Origin: Comamonadaceae bacterium
GTDB taxonomy: Bacteria; Pseudomonadota; Gammaproteobacteria; Burkholderiales; Burkholderiaceae_C
Assembly: GCA_947478725.1 (NCBI GenBank)
Contig: CANJWZ010000038.1
Location: 1-42,314 of the forward strand
Reading direction: 5' to 3'
DNA length: 42,314 nt
Both the position numbers and the translations under genes were made by a program. Below the pieces are notes generated by a model. That model had not been told where the DNA came from. It made no database searches and saw only the letters and a program-made list of their open reading frames with translations. Below, piece after piece: positions 32,654 to 41,479 of the stretch. Numbering within the stretch: position 1 is the stretch's first letter; each line of letters starts with the position of its first letter.

Positions 32654-33933
32654 TCGTAATCATCGGCCTCTTTCTCGGGCTCATCGCGCTAATGATTCTC
32701 GGGTTCCCGATGGTTTTCGCGATTGCAATACCCTCGTTCCTCGCAACGCTGTACCTCGGCGTGCCGCCCGTGTCGCTGATCACGATGATGTTCTCCGGGG
32801 TCGATTCCTTCGCCTTAATGGCCATCCCGTTCTTCATCCTCGCGGGAAACCTGATGGAAGAGGCGGGGATCACCAAACGGATCGTCGACTTTGCGAACAT
32901 CGTGGTCGGACGTATGCCCGGCGGGCTCGGGCAGGTCAACATCGCGGGGTCGATGGTGCTCTCGGGAATTTCAGGATCCGGCGTGTCCGACGCGGCGGCA
33001 ATCGGTTCGCTGACAATCCCGCCGATGCTTCGGCAGGGGTACCACAAGGATTTCGCTGTTTGCGTAACCGCCTGCGCGGCATCGATGGGACCGATCATCC
33101 CGCCGAGCATTGCGATGATCCTCTACTGCTACTACACGAACGTATCCGTGGGAGCGATGTTCGTCGGGGGAGCGGTTCCCGGTGTCCTCATCGGGCTCGG
33201 CCTCATGGCGCTCACCTATTACGTGAGCGTGCGTCGCGGCTACGTGTTCAAGTCGGCCCCCCCGTCGTTCGCGGACGTCCTTCTCGCGACACGGCGGGCC
33301 TCGATCGCCTTGATGATGCCGTTCGTGATCATCGGGGGCATCATTAGCGGAGTCTTCACCGCGACGGAATCCGGGGTCGTCGCCGTCGTCTACGCGCTCA
33401 CCTACGGCCTGTTCATTAGCCGCGCGATCTCCGTGCGTCGCCTCGCCCCAATACTGCTCGAAGCAGCGGTCCTCACCTCAGTCGTCCTGTTCATCGTCGC
33501 CTGCTCGACAATTTTCGGCAATGTTCTCAGTCGCGTCGGCTTCCAGTCATTCGTTGTCGGCTCATTCGCGCTGATTGACCAACCCATACTGCAGATCCTG
33601 GCGATCATGGCGGTGCTGCTGCTGCTGGGCTGTTTCATCGACCCGGTGGTACTGATCTTGATGTTCGCCGTCCCGCTCGCGGCGGTCGGAGCGAAGTTGG
33701 GGTACCACCCGATCCACTTTGGTGTGTGGTTCATCATCGTGACTCTCTACGGGGCGGTGACGCCGCCGGTTGGCACAATTCTTTATGTGGCGATGAGCAT
33801 CGCGAACGCCAAGGTAGACGAGGTCGTGGTGTTGCTTATCCCGTACATGGCGGTCCTGATCCTGGTGGCCATCCTCGTCCTGTTCATCCCGGAACTTACC
33901 CTGTGGTTGCCACGCTTTGCGGGGCTCTTATAA
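32650..33933 (+). CDS. TRAP transporter large membrane subunit (DctM-type)
   Basis: A 427-residue polytopic protein with about 12 membrane helices. Family landmarks are FALMAIPFFILAGNLMEEAGIT, GGLGQVNIAGSMVLSGISGSGVSDAAAIG, MGPIIPPSIAMILYCYYTNVSVG and the late IHFGVWFIIVTLYGAVTPPVG. TRAP large subunits move organic acids, sialic acids, ectoine and similar solutes, driven by a sodium gradient. It overlaps dctQ and is followed 67 bases later by the receptor gene, so the three form one transporter. Confidence 0.95.
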   Translation: MIVIIGLFLGLIALMILGFPMVFAIAIPSFLATLYLGVPPVSLITMMFSGVDSFALMAIPFFILAGNLMEEAGITKRIVDFANIVVGRMPGGLGQVNIAGSMVLSGISGSGVSDAAAIGSLTIPPMLRQGYHKDFAVCVTACAASMGPIIPPSIAMILYCYYTNVSVGAMFVGGAVPGVLIGLGLMALTYYVSVRRGYVFKSAPPSFADVLLATRRASIALMMPFVIIGGIISGVFTATESGVVAVVYALTYGLFISRAISVRRLAPILLEAAVLTSVVLFIVACSTIFGNVLSRVGFQSFVVGSFALIDQPILQILAIMAVLLLLGCFIDPVVLILMFAVPLAAVGAKLGYHPIHFGVWFIIVTLYGAVTPPVGTILYVAMSIANAKVDEVVVLLIPYMAVLILVAILVLFIPELTLWLPRFAGLL

Positions 33934-34000
33934 GGGTGGCCGCGAATGCTGGGCTGGCCTTGAGAAAACTCTAGACACTTTTAACAAGGAGAAATTGAAA

Positions 34001-34990
34001 ATGAATCCAAAGAAACTTCTGCGCATTTTTGCGATTGGCTTATTGGCTATCACAAGCACATTGCCATTTCAGGCCCACGCCCAGTCGCAATTGCGACTTT
34101 CGACTCACTTCAATGAGTCCGACCCACCCGGAAAGGGCGTCGCGAAATTCAAGGAACTGGTCGAGCAAAAGAGTGGCGGCCGGATTGCCGTTCGCATCTG
34201 GTGGAATAGCGAACTTGGGAAGGAACGCGAGAATACCGAAATGGTGCGCGATGGCTCCATTGAAATGACAACCAGCCTCGCCTCGGGTGTTGGCGGCTGG
34301 GTACCGGAAACCGCGTTGCTGGAATTCCCCTATATTTTCAAGGATGATGCGCACATTTTGCGGGTCGTCTCTGCAGTCAGGCCACATCTTGATGAGATTC
34401 TCGCGCCGTACAATTTCAAAACACTTGGTGCGATCGACGTCGGATTCCGCTACATCCTTACAAAGCAGAAGCCCATTCAGGGCATTGCCGATTTGAAGGG
34501 CGTCAAGCTTCGCGTGCCGAACCCGTTCTATGCGGCGCTCTTTGATTCATTTGGCGCACGTTCCGCCATACTCCCGTGGGCTGACATCTACGTAGGGCTG
34601 CAATCTGGCGTCATCGACGCGATGGAAGCTTCACCGGCGCTAATCCAGTCAATGCGCTTTCAAGAGCAGGCGAAATTCCTGAGCAGGACAAACCACATTG
34701 CGGCTGTCAACGTATTTTTGACCGGGAAAAAATGGTACGACGCTTTGCCGAAGGACTTGCAGCAGGTTGTGAACGGAGCCGCCGACGAAGCGTCCCGCTA
34801 CCAATTCACGCTACAAACAGAGTCAGAGGGACAATCTGTGAAGGCTTTGGTTGCGGCCGGCGCCAAGCTGAACGATCTCAAGGACCCAGAAGAATTTCGC
34901 AATGCCGCCATCGCCTTTCGCGAGAAATACGTGAAGGAAAAGGGCGCAAAGTGGGAGACGCTCTATCGCAAGATGCTCGCAGTGCAATGA
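34001..34990 (+). CDS. TRAP transporter periplasmic receptor (DctP-type)
   Basis: The ATG at 34001 has AAGGAG upstream and begins a leader MNPKKLLRIFAIGLLAITST with cleavage near AHAQS; a longer frame from 33917 is not needed. The 329-residue receptor has the DctP opening LRLSTHFNESDPPGKGVAKF, the LKGVKLRVPNPFYAALFDSFGA block with the arginine that usually grips the substrate carboxylate (KLRVP), and ADIYVGLQSGVIDAMEASP. It captures an organic acid in the periplasm for the DctQM pair. The ligand identity would reveal the role of the whole cluster. Confidence 0.93.
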   Translation: MNPKKLLRIFAIGLLAITSTLPFQAHAQSQLRLSTHFNESDPPGKGVAKFKELVEQKSGGRIAVRIWWNSELGKERENTEMVRDGSIEMTTSLASGVGGWVPETALLEFPYIFKDDAHILRVVSAVRPHLDEILAPYNFKTLGAIDVGFRYILTKQKPIQGIADLKGVKLRVPNPFYAALFDSFGARSAILPWADIYVGLQSGVIDAMEASPALIQSMRFQEQAKFLSRTNHIAAVNVFLTGKKWYDALPKDLQQVVNGAADEASRYQFTLQTESEGQSVKALVAAGAKLNDLKDPEEFRNAAIAFREKYVKEKGAKWETLYRKMLAVQ

Positions 34991-35052
34991 CCGCATGCAG
35001 GAAGGTTTCCTTAATCATGCTGCCTATTTCCTGAAATTTCCGGTGCTCTGAC

Positions 35053-35925
35053 ATGCAAGCTGCCCTCCATCCTTACATTGACGTTCATGCCCACATTGGC
35101 CAGACCGTATCGCGGGCCCGCCCAATAGGGCAGGATTTAGCCAGATATATGGCACGGATGGCAACCTCAAGCGTCCACGCTGCCATCATCAGTCCCACTG
35201 CGGGTGGCCCGCAAAGCCGCGGCGTGCTCGACACGAAGGCCCAGAATCTTGAAATTGCTGAGGCTTGCAAAGCGTTCCCTGGCCGATTCCCTATCGGTTT
35301 GGGAGTCGTCGAGGTGCGACATGAGACGGCCGGCGTCGACGAGTTAGAGCGCAGCATACGGGAGGACGGCTTGCTTGGCTTCATGTGCCATCCGATTCTG
35401 TCGGGACACGCTCTTGAGGAAGAATTGAATCCGTTCCTGGAGGTTGTTAACGCCCATGGCGGCCTGTGCCTTCTGCATTTGTCGGGAACTAGCGCAAAGG
35501 TAGCCGCGTATGCGAAACGGTATCCCGACATCGCATTCATCATCGGTCACGCCTCGATGAGCCTTGAAGTTGAGCATGACATCGTCGAGCATTGCGGATC
35601 CGCAGACAACATTTGGCTGGACTTGGCGCAAAAGCCAGATCCTGAGGAAGACCTGTGGACCCTGCATAAACTCGTGTCGCGTGTCAGTCTAAGCAGGGTG
35701 ATGTTTGGAAGCGATGCGCCTTACTATGACTATCGAAGAGTTCAACACCTCATTGAAAACTCCTCTCTCTCCGAAGCAGAGGTAGCCCAGGTCGCGTACG
35801 GCAACGCTATGATCCTTATCCGCAAGTTTAAGCCCCTTTGGGAATTGCCGATGGCCGCTGTTGAGGTACCGACAGGATACCCAAATAACGACATCTGGAT
35901 TACTAACGGACGGCGCCTTACTTGA
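35053..35925 (+). CDS. amidohydrolase-family (metal-dependent hydrolase/decarboxylase) protein
   Basis: A 290-residue TIM-barrel protein with the amidohydrolase signature DVHAHIG (Asp10-His12-His14), a later FIIGHASM histidine, and GSDAP near the end (catalytic Asp). It resembles the ACMSD/2-pyrone-4,6-dicarboxylate lactonase branch, which acts on ring or lactone acids as a hydrolase or decarboxylase. The segment RFPIGLGVVEVRHETAGVDEL with LLGFMCHPIL is also typical of that branch. It lies between the TRAP receptor gene and the CoA-transferase gene, so the substrate should be derived from the imported acid. Confidence 0.82.
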   Translation: MQAALHPYIDVHAHIGQTVSRARPIGQDLARYMARMATSSVHAAIISPTAGGPQSRGVLDTKAQNLEIAEACKAFPGRFPIGLGVVEVRHETAGVDELERSIREDGLLGFMCHPILSGHALEEELNPFLEVVNAHGGLCLLHLSGTSAKVAAYAKRYPDIAFIIGHASMSLEVEHDIVEHCGSADNIWLDLAQKPDPEEDLWTLHKLVSRVSLSRVMFGSDAPYYDYRRVQHLIENSSLSEAEVAQVAYGNAMILIRKFKPLWELPMAAVEVPTGYPNNDIWITNGRRLT

Positions 35926-36081
35926 GGTGTTTGCTCCATATGGTTTTGTCTGTTCAAAAGTGAAATCGGTTGTTTGTCATTCACGTATTCGTTCTGCTGG
36001 CCCGAAACTCAGGTGGCCGCGCCGCCGACCAGCAGAACTCTGTTTTCACATCTCTTTTCTCATGGTTCGGAGCCAAATTCG

Positions 36082-37248
36082 ATGATTAAGTTTGACCCAA
36101 CTGCGCAGGGGCCACTCGCGGGAGTTCGGGTGCTGGACCTTTCGCGCCTCGTGGCTGGCAACATGCTCACAGCATATCTGGCCGATTTCGGTGCTGATGT
36201 GATCAAGGTGGAGAGAGGCGATGAAGGCGATGACCTGCGGCGCTGGCGTGAAGGCGACCTGCCAATTCATTGGAAGGTCTACGGACGAAACAAACGCTCT
36301 CTGGTTCTTGACCTGAAAAGCAAGGGTGGGCTCGTGCACCTTAAGAAGCTTGTTCGACACTCCCATGTCCTAGTTGAGAATTTTCTTCCGGGAACATTGG
36401 AACAAATGGGTCTTGCACCTGACCTGTTACTTGAAATCAATCCAGCGTTGGTAATCGCCCGGATCTCTGGCTGGGGCCAGACTGGCCCCTACAGTCGCAA
36501 GCCCGGTTTCGGCACATTGGTCGAGGCAATGTCGGGTTTCGCATACCTTAACGGGTTTCCCGATCGACCACCCCTACTCCCACCCCTTGCACTGGCCGAC
36601 ATGATTGCCGGCATTTATGGTGCGGCGGGCGTATTGACAGCTCTACGCGTTGCCGAGCTCAAGGGGCAAGGCCAGGTCGTCGATATTTCCCTATTCGAGC
36701 CGATCTTTTCAATGATTTCGTCAGAGGCCGGCAAGGCCAAGCTGACGGGAATGGCTACATTGCGTGCGGGCAACCAGTCGACTCACACCGCGCCGCGAAA
36801 TATCTACGCATGCAGCGACGGTGGTTACGTCGCATTAAGCGGGTCGATGCAATCCATGGCAATGCGTATCCTCGAAACTATAGGTAGGCCGGAACTAAGG
36901 CACGATCCGCGTTTTTCCACCAATGAGGCGCGGGTCATAAATCGTGATGAGCTCGACACCATCATCGGAGCATTCATTGCAGTGCGTACGACTGAGGAGA
37001 ACCTTGCGTTGTTTGATGCAGCCAACGTCACCGTCGGTCCGGTGCTTTCGATGGCGGACCTGCTCGACCATCCCTACACCGTTGGCCGACAGGCGATAGT
37101 CGAGGTCGAGGACGAAGACATGGGTGGACTGCCCATGCACAATGTCGTGCCCCGTCTGACTGCAACCCCTGGCGGACTACGACGTCCCGCCCCCCGACTG
37201 GGGCAACACACCGATGAAGTCCTGGCTGAGCTTGAACGACTGCCGTAA
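36082..37248 (+). CDS. CaiB/BaiF family III CoA-transferase
   Basis: With ATG 36082 the product has 388 residues, a normal length; the 108 bases of open frame before it are not needed and its ribosome site is weak (GGAGC). Conserved pieces are PLAGVRVLDLSRLVAGNMLTAYLADFGADVIKVER, the YGRNKRSLVLDLKS strand and the catalytic aspartate in LADMIAGIYGAAGVL (Asp173). Family III enzymes transfer CoA between acyl donors and acceptors and activate formate, carnitine, itaconate, mesaconate, citramalate and similar acids. The next gene, a CitE-like lyase, follows after 15 bases; this pair is known for citramalyl-CoA or malyl-CoA cleavage. Confidence 0.9.
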   Translation: MIKFDPTAQGPLAGVRVLDLSRLVAGNMLTAYLADFGADVIKVERGDEGDDLRRWREGDLPIHWKVYGRNKRSLVLDLKSKGGLVHLKKLVRHSHVLVENFLPGTLEQMGLAPDLLLEINPALVIARISGWGQTGPYSRKPGFGTLVEAMSGFAYLNGFPDRPPLLPPLALADMIAGIYGAAGVLTALRVAELKGQGQVVDISLFEPIFSMISSEAGKAKLTGMATLRAGNQSTHTAPRNIYACSDGGYVALSGSMQSMAMRILETIGRPELRHDPRFSTNEARVINRDELDTIIGAFIAVRTTEENLALFDAANVTVGPVLSMADLLDHPYTVGRQAIVEVEDEDMGGLPMHNVVPRLTATPGGLRRPAPRLGQHTDEVLAELERLP

Positions 37249-37263
37249 TCAGTAAAGGCCCTC

Positions 37264-38169
37264 ATGCGCAACACCCACGACATCCGGACACTCCCCCTGT
37301 GGCGCTCCATCCTGTTTGTGCCTGCGGTCTCAGATCGTTTTGTTGAATCCGCCTTGCGCCAACCCGCCGACCTGCTGCAAATCGATCTCGAGGACAGCGT
37401 TGGCCCGGCGCAGAAGGAGGAGGCCCGTGAGCGCGCCAAGAGCATCGCCGACCGCTTTTTCGCCGCCGGGCGCCAAGTCAGCGTGCGCGTCAACCGTCCG
37501 TGGCGCTTGCTAGTGCGTGACCTCGAGGCCGTCGTGCGCGAGTCGGTGCTGGCTGTCGCGCTCCCCAAGGTGCCGGATGCCTCGTTTGTGCAACAGGTGG
37601 CCGAAGTGTTGGCTGAACTGGAGCGCGAACAGGGCCTCACCATCGGCCACACCCGTATCATCACCATGGTGGAAGATGCCGAGGGCCTCACCAACATGAA
37701 CGAGATCGCCGCTGCGCACACTCGCGTCGTGGGCCAGATCGTTGGCGCCGAAGACCTTGCGGTTTCGATGCGCATGAACGTCGATGACGACGGTCTGTAT
37801 GTTCCAAACGTGATGTGCGTTGCGGCCGCGCGCCGCGCCGGCATCATGCCGGTTGGATTCATCGGCACGGTGGCTGACTTCAATGACCCCGAGGCTTTTC
37901 GTGCGCGCATTCGCCGAGCCCGTAAGCTGGGCTTCGAGTCAGCCTTCTGTGTGCATCCCAATCAGGTGCATATCATTAACGAGGAATTTGCGCCCTCTGC
38001 TAAAGAAGTGGAATTCGCGCGCTGCTTGGTAGACGAATTCGAGAAGGAGGTCGGTGGCGGTCGCGCCGTTTTCACCTTCAAGGGCCGGATGATCGACCTG
38101 CCTGTCGTCGATCAGGCAAGACAAGTTCTCTTGCGCCATGCCGCTATCAAAGCGAGCCCAAACGCCTGA
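37264..38169 (+). CDS. CitE-like CoA-ester lyase (HpcH/HpaI superfamily)
   Basis: A 301-residue beta/alpha-barrel protein. The pattern SILFVPAVSDRFVESAL, QIDLEDSVGPAQKEEAR (Asp41/Glu43/Asp44), VRVN (Arg76), TMVEDAEGL (metal ligand Glu137) and GAEDLAVSMR (metal ligand Asp164) matches CitE-like stand-alone lyases that cleave malyl-, methylmalyl- or citramalyl-CoA to acetyl- or propionyl-CoA plus glyoxylate or pyruvate. AAAGG lies seven bases before the ATG. Placed right after the CoA-transferase, it would cleave the activated acid and deliver acetyl-CoA plus a 2-oxoacid to central metabolism. Confidence 0.9.
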   Translation: MRNTHDIRTLPLWRSILFVPAVSDRFVESALRQPADLLQIDLEDSVGPAQKEEARERAKSIADRFFAAGRQVSVRVNRPWRLLVRDLEAVVRESVLAVALPKVPDASFVQQVAEVLAELEREQGLTIGHTRIITMVEDAEGLTNMNEIAAAHTRVVGQIVGAEDLAVSMRMNVDDDGLYVPNVMCVAAARRAGIMPVGFIGTVADFNDPEAFRARIRRARKLGFESAFCVHPNQVHIINEEFAPSAKEVEFARCLVDEFEKEVGGGRAVFTFKGRMIDLPVVDQARQVLLRHAAIKASPNA

Positions 38170-38462
38170 GCGAAGAGTGCTGCTACGTCAATTCACCATT
38201 CTTGCCTTTTTCATTTTTTGCTGTCCTGACGTCTTTCCTGCATCACGAGATTACATGGTTCAAATCGTTGCTCTAAATCTCGACAAGAATGTGAAGCCGC
38301 GCATCATGAAGCGCGACTTGCTCCATGGGCCTGGCATGGAAGAAGAAGTACGTCAGCTGCTTCGCAACGCTGCCAGGGAGCCTAATCGTCCAGCTTTCAG
38401 TCTGGGCTCTTGCATTGCCAATCGCACCTGATGCGAAACTGTCCTTTCGAACGGATTCATCT
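38170..38462 (+). other. intergenic with start-less or spurious frames
   Basis: A frame starting inside the lyase end (38138) runs to 38431 and includes a leader-like stretch (QFTILAFFIFCCPDVFPAS) and MVQIVALNLDKNVKPRIMKR. It has no ribosome site and no recognised match, so I treat it as probably non-coding. The 293-base gap may hold a separate promoter for the MBL-fold gene. Confidence 0.35.
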
Positions 38463-39284
38463 ATGACCCAGCCATTGCCGCAATATGAGATATACGCCCT
38501 GCGCTACGCCACCATGGCGCGCAAGCGCCAGGAGGCCTTCATGGCCTTCGACCCGCATGACGGGCCCTTTCCGATCGATTACTTCGTGTGGATCATCCGT
38601 GGTGCAGGTCGAATCATCATGGTCGACACTGGCTTCTCGGCCGAGGCCGCGATGCGACGCAACCGCCAGTTCCTGTGCTCGCCTATCGATGCCATCGCCA
38701 AACTGGGCATTGCTGCGGGCCACGTGAAAGATGTGATCATCACCCACCTGCATTACGATCACGCCGGCAACGTACATAAGTTGCCTAACGCGCAGCTGCA
38801 CTTGCAGGAAAAGGAGATGCAGTACGCCACCGGAAAGTACATGAAGTACGACGTGATGCGCCATGCCTACGACGTGGACGACGTGGTGCAAATCGTGCGT
38901 GGCGTGTATGACCAGCGGGTCGATTTTTACGAGGGCGATGCCGATTTCGCGCCCGGCATTGAGCTGGTGTATGTCGGTGGCCATACCGCCGGTCTGCAGG
39001 CTGTGCGCGTGCATACCGAGCGCGGATGGGTGGTGCTGGCTTCCGACGCGGCGCACTACTATGCCAACCTGCACAAGGTGTCGCCGTACCCCATCGTCTT
39101 CCATGTGGGCGACATGCTGGAAGGCTTTGGCAAGCTGATGAAGTTAGCCGAAACGCCAGACCATCTCGTGCCCGGCCACGATCCGCTGGTGCGCGCGCGT
39201 TACCCGGCGTGGAAGGATGGCGACAACGAGATCGTCATGCTGCACAAGGCGCCGCGGACGCCACTGAATATCGCAGCCTTATAG
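38463..39284 (+). CDS. metallo-beta-lactamase-fold hydrolase (AHL-lactonase-like)
   Basis: Using ATG 38463, the 273-residue protein has the di-metal MBL motifs in order: VIITHLHYDHAGN (HxHxDH), VGGHTAG (third His), LASDAAH (bridging Asp) and VPGHDPLV (fifth His). Its best-known relatives hydrolyse N-acyl homoserine lactones, but others open lactone or ester bonds in catabolic intermediates. An upstream frame extension to 38325 has no ribosome site. It is last in the run after the CoA-transferase and lyase; a lactone-opening or thioester-hydrolysing step in the same pathway is more likely than quorum quenching. Confidence 0.85.
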   Translation: MTQPLPQYEIYALRYATMARKRQEAFMAFDPHDGPFPIDYFVWIIRGAGRIIMVDTGFSAEAAMRRNRQFLCSPIDAIAKLGIAAGHVKDVIITHLHYDHAGNVHKLPNAQLHLQEKEMQYATGKYMKYDVMRHAYDVDDVVQIVRGVYDQRVDFYEGDADFAPGIELVYVGGHTAGLQAVRVHTERGWVVLASDAAHYYANLHKVSPYPIVFHVGDMLEGFGKLMKLAETPDHLVPGHDPLVRARYPAWKDGDNEIVMLHKAPRTPLNIAAL

Positions 39285-39452
39285 GCTGACGGCAGCATTT
39301 CGACGTCATTTGTGGTTCTGTCGGGTTAGTTGAGTATGCCCCTCGGATCTGGTGGCTTACGCATCAGCCCAATGCAGCATTGTGTTCTGCTCCGCCAGTC
39401 AGTGAATTCGCAAAACAGTCTGATGCGTTCAAAAGCGCAGGCCGCTTTTGCT

Positions 39453-40100
39453 TTAAAGCAGCCCTTGTGTACGCGCCAGGTGGCTGGCTTGCGACCGGCT
39501 CTTGACGTTGAGCCGCCTGAACAGGCGCCAGAGATGGACTTTGACGGTGTGCTCGCTGATTTGCAGGTTGTCAGCAATGTCGCGGTTGCTCAGGCCTTTG
39601 TCCAGCAAGACCAGCAACTGTTTTTGCCGTTTCGATAACTTGCCCACCGCAACAGGCGACTCTGATTCGGCACCCGCCTCGTCCGTCAGGAAAGCCTTCA
39701 GCACTTGTGCAATTTCAGCGGCGCTGGCTGATTTTTCAAGGAAGGCGGCGGCGCCGGCTTCGATGGCCAGGTGTTCGTAGTCGCTGGCGGGGGATGCGGT
39801 CAGCACCAGAATCGGGACATCGGGGTAGCTGCGCTTTGATTCCCTGATGCCCGACACGCCGTGCGTGTCGGGCAGTTTCAGTTCAAGGCAGATCAGTTGC
39901 GGCATGCCGTGCTTTTCCACCGCTTGTGCAACCGCTGCGATACGACACAGCTCGACAACCGGCGTGTTGGGGCTCACGCGGCGCACCAGCATAACCACTT
40001 CACAGCCTATTGCATGTAAGGAAAAAGCCCTAAAACGTGATATTCCACTTGAAGTGATCCTGAATACTTCGTTGCCAGGGCTATCACCTGACCGGTTCAT
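39453..40100 (-). CDS. LuxR-type response regulator with degenerate receiver
   Basis: With the ATG at 40100 the protein has 215 residues, of NarL/FixJ layout; a longer frame to 40307 would overlap the trpS end. The receiver (about 25-140) is unusual: the N-terminal Asp pair of the acid pocket is not recognisable, and the phosphoacceptor position reads LICLELKLPD with Glu73 instead of Asp. Thr101 and Lys123 are kept (LTAS, FLEKSA). The LuxR HTH is intact (154-208: KLSKRQKQLLVLLDKGLSNRDIADNL, SEHTVKVHLWRLFRRLNVKSR). Classical phosphorylation is unlikely, so it may be constitutively active or ligand-controlled. No sensor kinase is adjacent. A truncated copy lies at 25508-25819. Confidence 0.85.
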   Translation of the reverse strand: MNRSGDSPGNEVFRITSSGISRFRAFSLHAIGCEVVMLVRRVSPNTPVVELCRIAAVAQAVEKHGMPQLICLELKLPDTHGVSGIRESKRSYPDVPILVLTASPASDYEHLAIEAGAAAFLEKSASAAEIAQVLKAFLTDEAGAESESPVAVGKLSKRQKQLLVLLDKGLSNRDIADNLQISEHTVKVHLWRLFRRLNVKSRSQASHLARTQGLL

Positions 40101-40146
40101 GCCTTGATCTTTGACGGTCGATGTATCTGGCGCTGAGCGCGGCGCT

Positions 40147-41460
40147 TTAGTTTTTCGCTGTGACGGTTTGCAGGCCGAGCGCGGCTGCAAGCTCAGGCAT
40201 CTCAACACCCGGTACCACATCCAGCTGGCTTTGCAATGCGGGCACAGCGTCAGCGCCTTGCTGCTGCAAGCTGGCAATGGCCTGGGCTGCTTCTTTGGGC
40301 GAGACAAAGCCCCGGCTTTGCATCAGCAGTTTGCCGTCAGCACCCAAAAATTTGAAGTAAAAAAAGCCATCTGCCTCGCGGTATTGCTTGAAGCTGGGCC
40401 CGGCGGTCTTGACGGCCTTGACCTTGCCTGCCAGCGGCGCGCCAGCCTGCAGCTTGCGCAGACCCACAGCATGACGCAGCTCTTGCATCAGGGGCTGCGA
40501 CAGGGCGGTGGCTTTGGCCGCCCCTGCCTGCAAGATGTCTTCAATCTTTTCCGGGTTCGCCATCAGGGCGTGGTACTGCTCGCGCATCGGGGCAATGTCG
40601 CGGTCAATCCGCTCAAACAGCATGGCTTTGGCATCACCCCAGGCAATGCCATCGGCATAGGCGCGCCGCATGGCAGCGGTTTCTTCTACGCTGGCAAAGG
40701 CCTGGTACATCTGAAACAGGGCCGAGCCATCGGTTTGCTTGGCAGCGCCGGGCCCGTTCGAGTCGGTCACGATGCCTGCGATGAGCTTTTTCAGTTGCTC
40801 ACGGCTTGAAAACAGCGGGATGGTGTTGTCGTAGCTCTTGCTCATCTTGCGGCCGTCCAGGCCGGGCAGGGTGGCCACCGACTCTTCAATCAGTGCCTCG
40901 GGCAGCACCAGATGCTCGCCATACAAATGGTTAAAGCCCTTGGCCATGTCGCGTGCCATTTCGATGTGCTGAATCTGGTCGCGGCCGACCGGCACCTGAT
41001 GCGCCTTGAACATCAAAATGTCGGCCCCCATCAGCACCGGGTACATGAAAAGCCCCGCCGTGACGTCATGGTCGGGCTCGGCACCCGACGCGGTGTTCTT
41101 GTCAACCTGCGCCTTGTAGGCATGTGCGCGGTTCAGGATGCCTTTGCCCAGCACGCAGGTTAAAAACCAGGTCAACTCCGGGATTTGCGGAATGTCGGAC
41201 TGGCGGTAAAACGTGACGCGTTCAGGGTCCAGGCCGGCGGCCAGCCAGCTGGCAGCGATCTCGAGCGTGGACTGCTGGATGCGGGCGGGCTCGCCTGTTT
41301 TGATCAGCGCGTGATAGTCGGCCAGGAAGTAAAAACTCTCGGCGTTGGCCCCCTGGCTGGCAGCGACCGAAGGGCGGATGGAGCCCACATAGTTGCCCAG
41401 GTGGGGCGTGCCTGAGGTGGTGATGCCGGTTAAAAATCGTTGTTTGGTAGCTTGTTGCAT
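40147..41460 (-). CDS. trpS: tryptophanyl-tRNA synthetase
   Basis: A 437-residue class I synthetase, longer than E. coli TrpS (334) by a C-terminal extension of about 90 residues, as I recall for many Burkholderiales. The HIGH-equivalent TSGTPHLGNYVGS (residues 15-27) and the KMSKS loop GRKMSKSYDNTI are clear. The enzyme charges tRNA-Trp with tryptophan in the cytosol. The extension (after about 345) includes KTAGPSFKQYREADGFFYFKF. The gene order with the following M50 protease and tsaC/sua5 is typical backbone. It reads toward the accessory segment, and the response regulator starts 47 bases beyond its stop. Confidence 0.96.
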   Translation of the reverse strand: MQQATKQRFLTGITTSGTPHLGNYVGSIRPSVAASQGANAESFYFLADYHALIKTGEPARIQQSTLEIAASWLAAGLDPERVTFYRQSDIPQIPELTWFLTCVLGKGILNRAHAYKAQVDKNTASGAEPDHDVTAGLFMYPVLMGADILMFKAHQVPVGRDQIQHIEMARDMAKGFNHLYGEHLVLPEALIEESVATLPGLDGRKMSKSYDNTIPLFSSREQLKKLIAGIVTDSNGPGAAKQTDGSALFQMYQAFASVEETAAMRRAYADGIAWGDAKAMLFERIDRDIAPMREQYHALMANPEKIEDILQAGAAKATALSQPLMQELRHAVGLRKLQAGAPLAGKVKAVKTAGPSFKQYREADGFFYFKFLGADGKLLMQSRGFVSPKEAAQAIASLQQQGADAVPALQSQLDVVPGVEMPELAAALGLQTVTAKN

Positions 41461-41479
41461 GGAGGTTGTCGTGAAAAAA

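Noticed and set aside
37074..37961. 295-codon minus-strand frame opposite the CoA-transferase/lyase genes
   Set aside because: Ser/Arg/Thr-rich antisense product of two clear genes.
38138..38431. Frame with a hydrophobic leader-like stretch between the lyase and MBL genes
   Set aside because: It starts inside the lyase end and lacks a ribosome site or recognised match; kept only as an intergenic note.
38463..39284. Quorum-quenching system based on the MBL-fold protein
   Set aside because: The fold fits AHL lactonases, but the operon context points to catabolism and there is no luxI gene nearby.
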